A DNA stretch of 39,306 bases, taken from assembly GCA_030749235.1 (NCBI GenBank), contig JASMKM010000053.1, forward strand, positions 1-39,306, given 5' to 3'. Positions 35,498 through 39,306 of the stretch are shown one piece after another; within the stretch, counting starts at the first letter, position 1; each line of letters starts with the position of its first letter. This DNA is from Planctomycetota bacterium (lineage in GTDB: Bacteria > Planctomycetota > UBA1135). A program made the position numbers and the translations under genes. Under the pieces are notes generated by a model. The model was not told the DNA's origin. It saw only the letters and a list, made by a program, of their open reading frames with translations, and ran no database searches.

Positions 35498-38185
35498 ATG
35501 GCCAAGAAGAACCCCTCCTCCAACACGATTCCGCTGGAAGACGTTGGCACCCTGAATCGCATCGCAGACCGCGCGCTGGCGTGGACGGTACGCATGATCT
35601 GGGATGCCAACAACCGCAAGGACAAAGCCCATGGCGACCCGAAGGTGGGCGGTCACCCGGCTTCGTGCTCATCGTCGCTGCACTTGGCGACTGCGCTGCA
35701 TATGGTGGTGCGCGAAGGCGCCGATTTCTATTGCGCCAAGCCGCACCTGGCACCGCTCGATCACGCGCTGAATCGCGCGAAGGGTTTTCTGCGCCACCCC
35801 GACGGTAGCTGGTTTAGCGAACAGGAAGGTGCCGACGTCATGAGCCGCCTGCGTGATTTCTCGCGCGACGGCAAGCCGGTGTTCCAGTCCTATCACGCCG
35901 ACAGTGATCCGGATTCTTGGCGCACCTTGCCTTCTGGGACAGTGGGCATCCCGCCGGTCAACGCAGCCTATTTGGCGCTGGCCTTCCGCTACGCGGTGGA
36001 TCATGGTTGGTCGACCGATCTGCCGAAACACTTCTGGTGCATCATTGGCGATTCGGAATTGCGAGAAGGTTCGTTGATGGAAGCCATGCCGGATATCGCC
36101 GAACGCGAGTTGGGCAATGTCACCTGGATTGTCGACTACAACCGTCAGAATCTCGACGGCACGCGCATTCCCAATCAACGTGGCTTGCGCGGCAGCGATG
36201 CCGACCGCATCCAGGAAACCTTCGAGGCCAATGGTTGGGACGTGTTGCATTTGCGCCATGGCGCGCTGCGTGAAGAGCTTTTTGCCAAGGATGGCGGCAA
36301 GGCCTTCCGCGCTGCACTTGAGGACGGTCTAACCGATTATGAATTGCAGGCCATCTTGGCAATGCAAGATGGCGAGTTGGCGAGAAAGTACTTGAGCGAG
36401 GCCGGCGTATCGAAAAGTTTTCTGGATGGTGTCAAAAATGAATTGCTGTTGCGTGCCATGGCTGACATGGGCGGCCATGACATGAATGTTGTGTTGAATG
36501 CATACGCCGAGGCGCGTCGTGATGAACGCGTGCCCACCTTGATTGTGGCCCACACCTTGAAGGGTTGGGGACTGAAATGCGCCGCCGAACCAGGCAACCA
36601 TTCAACCATCCCGGAGAAGGATGAGATTGAGGAAATGCTGAAAGCCCAAGGTCTGGATTGGGATCAGCCATACTCAATGGGCGGCAACTGGGAGCAGGAT
36701 GGTTCTGAACGGAACTTCCTGAACGAGCGCCAAGAAGCATTCCGCGCCGAAGTCTTGGCGGTCGAGGATCGCATCGGGTCGAACCGCGAAACCGCGATGG
36801 CCAAGCTGGCCGAGGCTGGTCCACTCCCGACAGATTTTGGTCTGAACCTGTCGCTGGTGCCCTACGCGCATACCCAATGGGTCTGGGGACAAGTCGCCGG
36901 CAAGATCGTGCGAATTGGTACCCATGACGAGCTAAAGGCCGCCGGCCTCGAGGCCGGCAAGGCGCCAAGTGAAGGCGAGAAGCCGTGGCAACGCGCGTCG
37001 GAATTCGCGCTGACAATGTCGCCTGATGTGGGCACTTCGACCAACATCAATTCGGCCATGGACGAGAAGGTCTACGGTCCGGAAGTCGATGCCAATCTCG
37101 AGGCCGAGTTAGGTTGGAGCCAGCGTGGGCGCCCGGAGCTGTACGAACACTCAGGTGCCTGGACTCGCCATATCCGATTCGAGATTGCCGAGGCCAACTG
37201 CATGTCGGCAGCTGGCTCCTTCGGCCAGATGGGACGCTTTTCCGGAGTACCCCTACTACCTTTGATGACGGTCTACGACTTCTTCATCAAGCGCGCCCTG
37301 GATCAGCTCTACTACAACGTCTACTGGCGCTCCTCCTTCATCCTGATCGGCACGCCATCCGGGGTCTCGCTGTCACCTGAAGGGGCACAGCATTCGTGGA
37401 AGTCCGACATCCAGTTCCCGTCGTTAATCACTTGGGAACCGGCCTTCGCCAAGGAGATGGAGTGGATCCTAGCCGACGCCACCCGTCGCCATTTGGAAGA
37501 CGATCAAGTCGACCGCGAGGGCGTGTTGGTGCGTGCATCTACGCGTGGCCTACCGCAGAAGGACTTCAAAAATCGCCTGAAGGCGCAAGTGCGTTTCGCC
37601 GGCATGGATATGGATGCCATCCACGCCAGCGTGCGCCAAGATGTACTTGCCGGCGGTTACAAGTTGGTCGATCGATCATCCGAAGAGGGCTACTTGCCAG
37701 GCGACAACGTCGTCACCCTATTGTCCATGGGCGCATTGGTGCCAGAAGCTCTGGAAGCCTCCGATGCCTTGCTCGCCGACGGCATCTACGCCGACGTAAT
37801 CGTGGTCACTTCAGCAGACCTTCTGCTCGGTCGTTTCGCCGAGCGCGACGGTTATGCACAGCTTGCTGCCCTGGGCATCAATGGCGACCTGCAGCTGGCC
37901 CCGGCCGGCCTAGCCGATGGCGCAATCTCCACCCCAGAGGCGCGTGCCCTAGCCGGGCGTTTCGTGCCGATCCTGGCGGTTTGTGATGGTGAAGCCGGCC
38001 TGCTCGACAACGCTGGGTCGATCGTCGGCGTGCCGCAGAAGACCTTGTGCGTAGATCACTTCAGCAAGTCCGGTACGCCGAAAGATGTCTACAGGTACCA
38101 CAACCTCGATCCGCAATCGATTGCTGCCGGTGCACAGCAGCTCCTCGAGAACACGGCGGCGCGCAACGTGCAGATCCGCGGCTAA
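35498..38185 (+). CDS. AceE-like homodimeric pyruvate dehydrogenase E1 / transketolase-family enzyme
   Basis: GGHPASCSSSLHLATALH; ThDP motif GDSELREGSLMEAMPDIAERELGNVTWIVDYNRQNLDG; transketolase-like central and C-terminal domains. Confidence 0.8.
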   Translation: MAKKNPSSNTIPLEDVGTLNRIADRALAWTVRMIWDANNRKDKAHGDPKVGGHPASCSSSLHLATALHMVVREGADFYCAKPHLAPLDHALNRAKGFLRHPDGSWFSEQEGADVMSRLRDFSRDGKPVFQSYHADSDPDSWRTLPSGTVGIPPVNAAYLALAFRYAVDHGWSTDLPKHFWCIIGDSELREGSLMEAMPDIAERELGNVTWIVDYNRQNLDGTRIPNQRGLRGSDADRIQETFEANGWDVLHLRHGALREELFAKDGGKAFRAALEDGLTDYELQAILAMQDGELARKYLSEAGVSKSFLDGVKNELLLRAMADMGGHDMNVVLNAYAEARRDERVPTLIVAHTLKGWGLKCAAEPGNHSTIPEKDEIEEMLKAQGLDWDQPYSMGGNWEQDGSERNFLNERQEAFRAEVLAVEDRIGSNRETAMAKLAEAGPLPTDFGLNLSLVPYAHTQWVWGQVAGKIVRIGTHDELKAAGLEAGKAPSEGEKPWQRASEFALTMSPDVGTSTNINSAMDEKVYGPEVDANLEAELGWSQRGRPELYEHSGAWTRHIRFEIAEANCMSAAGSFGQMGRFSGVPLLPLMTVYDFFIKRALDQLYYNVYWRSSFILIGTPSGVSLSPEGAQHSWKSDIQFPSLITWEPAFAKEMEWILADATRRHLEDDQVDREGVLVRASTRGLPQKDFKNRLKAQVRFAGMDMDAIHASVRQDVLAGGYKLVDRSSEEGYLPGDNVVTLLSMGALVPEALEASDALLADGIYADVIVVTSADLLLGRFAERDGYAQLAALGINGDLQLAPAGLADGAISTPEARALAGRFVPILAVCDGEAGLLDNAGSIVGVPQKTLCVDHFSKSGTPKDVYRYHNLDPQSIAAGAQQLLENTAARNVQIRG

Positions 38186-38281
38186 GGCTTAATGCTGCAA
38201 GGCAATTGCGCAGAAGCCACCTTCGGCAACCTGGAAGAAGTCTTGCCTGTGGCAGGATTGCGAACGACTAACATGTAGGCC

Positions 38282-38551
38282 ATGCTCGAGTCCGCGCTTT
38301 TGCTGGTGGTGCACAATGAAGGCAAGCGTGCATTGCGCTATGCAGCGGTCCAAGCAAAAGATGACCAAGGCAAACGCTCCTTCCCGCAGGCGGACTTGGA
38401 AGTGAATGCGGATTTCCCCGCCGGAGAGACGCTTACCATCCGCGTGGGTGTTGACGAGCTAAGGGCAATGGGTTGCCGAAGCTTGGCCGTGATGGATACC
38501 AGTGGCCACGCTTGGCCGGTGGCCGATATCCCGTCGACGATTCTTGAGTGA
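38282..38551 (+). CDS. Hypothetical protein, 89 aa
   Basis: Intergenic-free ORF with ATG start; no recognised motif. Confidence 0.45.
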   Translation: MLESALLLVVHNEGKRALRYAAVQAKDDQGKRSFPQADLEVNADFPAGETLTIRVGVDELRAMGCRSLAVMDTSGHAWPVADIPSTILE

Positions 38552-38576
38552 TTCTGGCCTTTATCGAAAGACCGCC

Positions 38577-38960
38577 ATGCACACGCCCTCGTTCCTTCTT
38601 CTGCTTTGTTGCCTGCTCTTCTCCCCTCCCTGCTTGGCGCAAGGATCCGGTGTAGACAAGGAAGACAACAAGACCCTACGAGTCTTCCTTTTCGCAGGGC
38701 AGTCCAACATGGTCGGCTCGCATTCCGACGCCAAGGAGGTCGATGACTTCCCTCCCTTCAAAGGCTGCGGCGAGAAGCAACCGAAGATTCGCTACTCCTA
38801 CTCCATCGGACGAGAGAACATGCGGGAGTCCGATGGTTGGACCAGCTTGCAGCCAGTCAATCGTGTGGTCGGCCCGGAACTGAGTTTTGGCAAGATGGTG
38901 TCGGCTTCGATCAAGGCGCCAATCGCGGGCAAGTTACCGTTGAACGGAACATCCCTCTAG
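38577..38960 (+). pseudogene. Truncated sialate O-acetylesterase/SASA-domain protein
   Basis: Signal peptide then VFLFAGQSNMVG nucleophile block and VVGPELSFGK block; ORF ends before the downstream half of the domain. Confidence 0.65.
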
Positions 38961-39306
38961 ACGGAAATCCTTATGGCTGCCAATGCACTCGCCTTTAATT
39001 GAAATCGTATCCCCTTTATTAAGTTTCGCAAGTTCATACTCTTGATCTCGCAAAAAGTAGCACGTAAATCCTGCCGTCAGCTCCACGAACATCCTGCTAT
39101 CCCTGCGCCTACCAATTTCTCTGACAACAGCCCCCGTGACGAGAAGCTCTTTCCCCGTGTAATCTAATTTTGCCTTGATCTCATTATCCATGTAATCATT
39201 GAAAAGTTGGCGCGCACTTACAACTTTGATTGCGTCTCCCAGCTCCGCACCAGCTTCCCGCAATGTCGTGATGACTGCGGAGCTGGTATTTCGCTCGGTC
39301 GCATAC
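38934..39306 (-). CDS. OB-fold protein (tRNA_anti-like), open at the window edge
   Basis: VSARQLFNDYMDNEIKAKLDYTGKELLVTGAV...FVELTAGFTCYFLRDQEYELAKLNKGDTISIKGECIGSHKDFRLEGCSV matches tRNA_anti-like family pattern; the frame has no stop to the window end. Confidence 0.7.
   Translation of the reverse strand, partial: YATERNTSSAVITTLREAGAELGDAIKVVSARQLFNDYMDNEIKAKLDYTGKELLVTGAVVREIGRRRDSRMFVELTAGFTCYFLRDQEYELAKLNKGDTISIKGECIGSHKDFRLEGCSVQR

Overview
The window is a densely coding, GC-rich bacterial chromosomal segment with no rRNA, tRNA, CRISPR array or transposase that I could recognise. The gene content (bacterial topoisomerase VI, a T2SS/T4P-type operon, DUF1028, a deoxyhypusine-synthase-like protein) suggests a Planctomycetota-like or related lineage; that placement is inference only. 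From left to right it contains: (i) an edge-truncated topoisomerase VI subunit A; (ii) a ~12.6 kb hybrid type II secretion/type IV pilus operon (pseudopilin, PilM/N/O-like, GspC/PilP-like, secretin, TPR protein, GspE ATPase, GspF, three more pseudopilins and a GspK/PilX-like protein), closed by a cUUCGg-loop terminator; (iii) a deoxyhypusine synthase-like gene followed by GT2, LAB_N and GT39 genes; (iv) minus-strand outer-membrane, subtilase and EEP-hydrolase genes; (v) an M1 peptidase, a secreted DUF1028 protein, a NodU/TobZ-type carbamoyltransferase, a Nfu-type Fe-S scaffold and a transglutaminase/alpha-beta hydrolase fusion; (vi) KorA/KorB-like ferredoxin oxidoreductase, an ATP-grasp ligase and a divergent AceE-like E1; (vii) a truncated SASA esterase abutting an AT-richer OB-fold gene at the right edge. 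The most interesting observations are the STAS+MshEN+GspE architecture, a 29-aa membrane microprotein ORF coupled by ATGA to the first pseudopilin, a paralogous C-terminal remnant of the GspK/PilX-like protein just after the operon terminator, the bacterial DHS homologue that keeps the catalytic lysine motif, and the junction near 38.93 kb.
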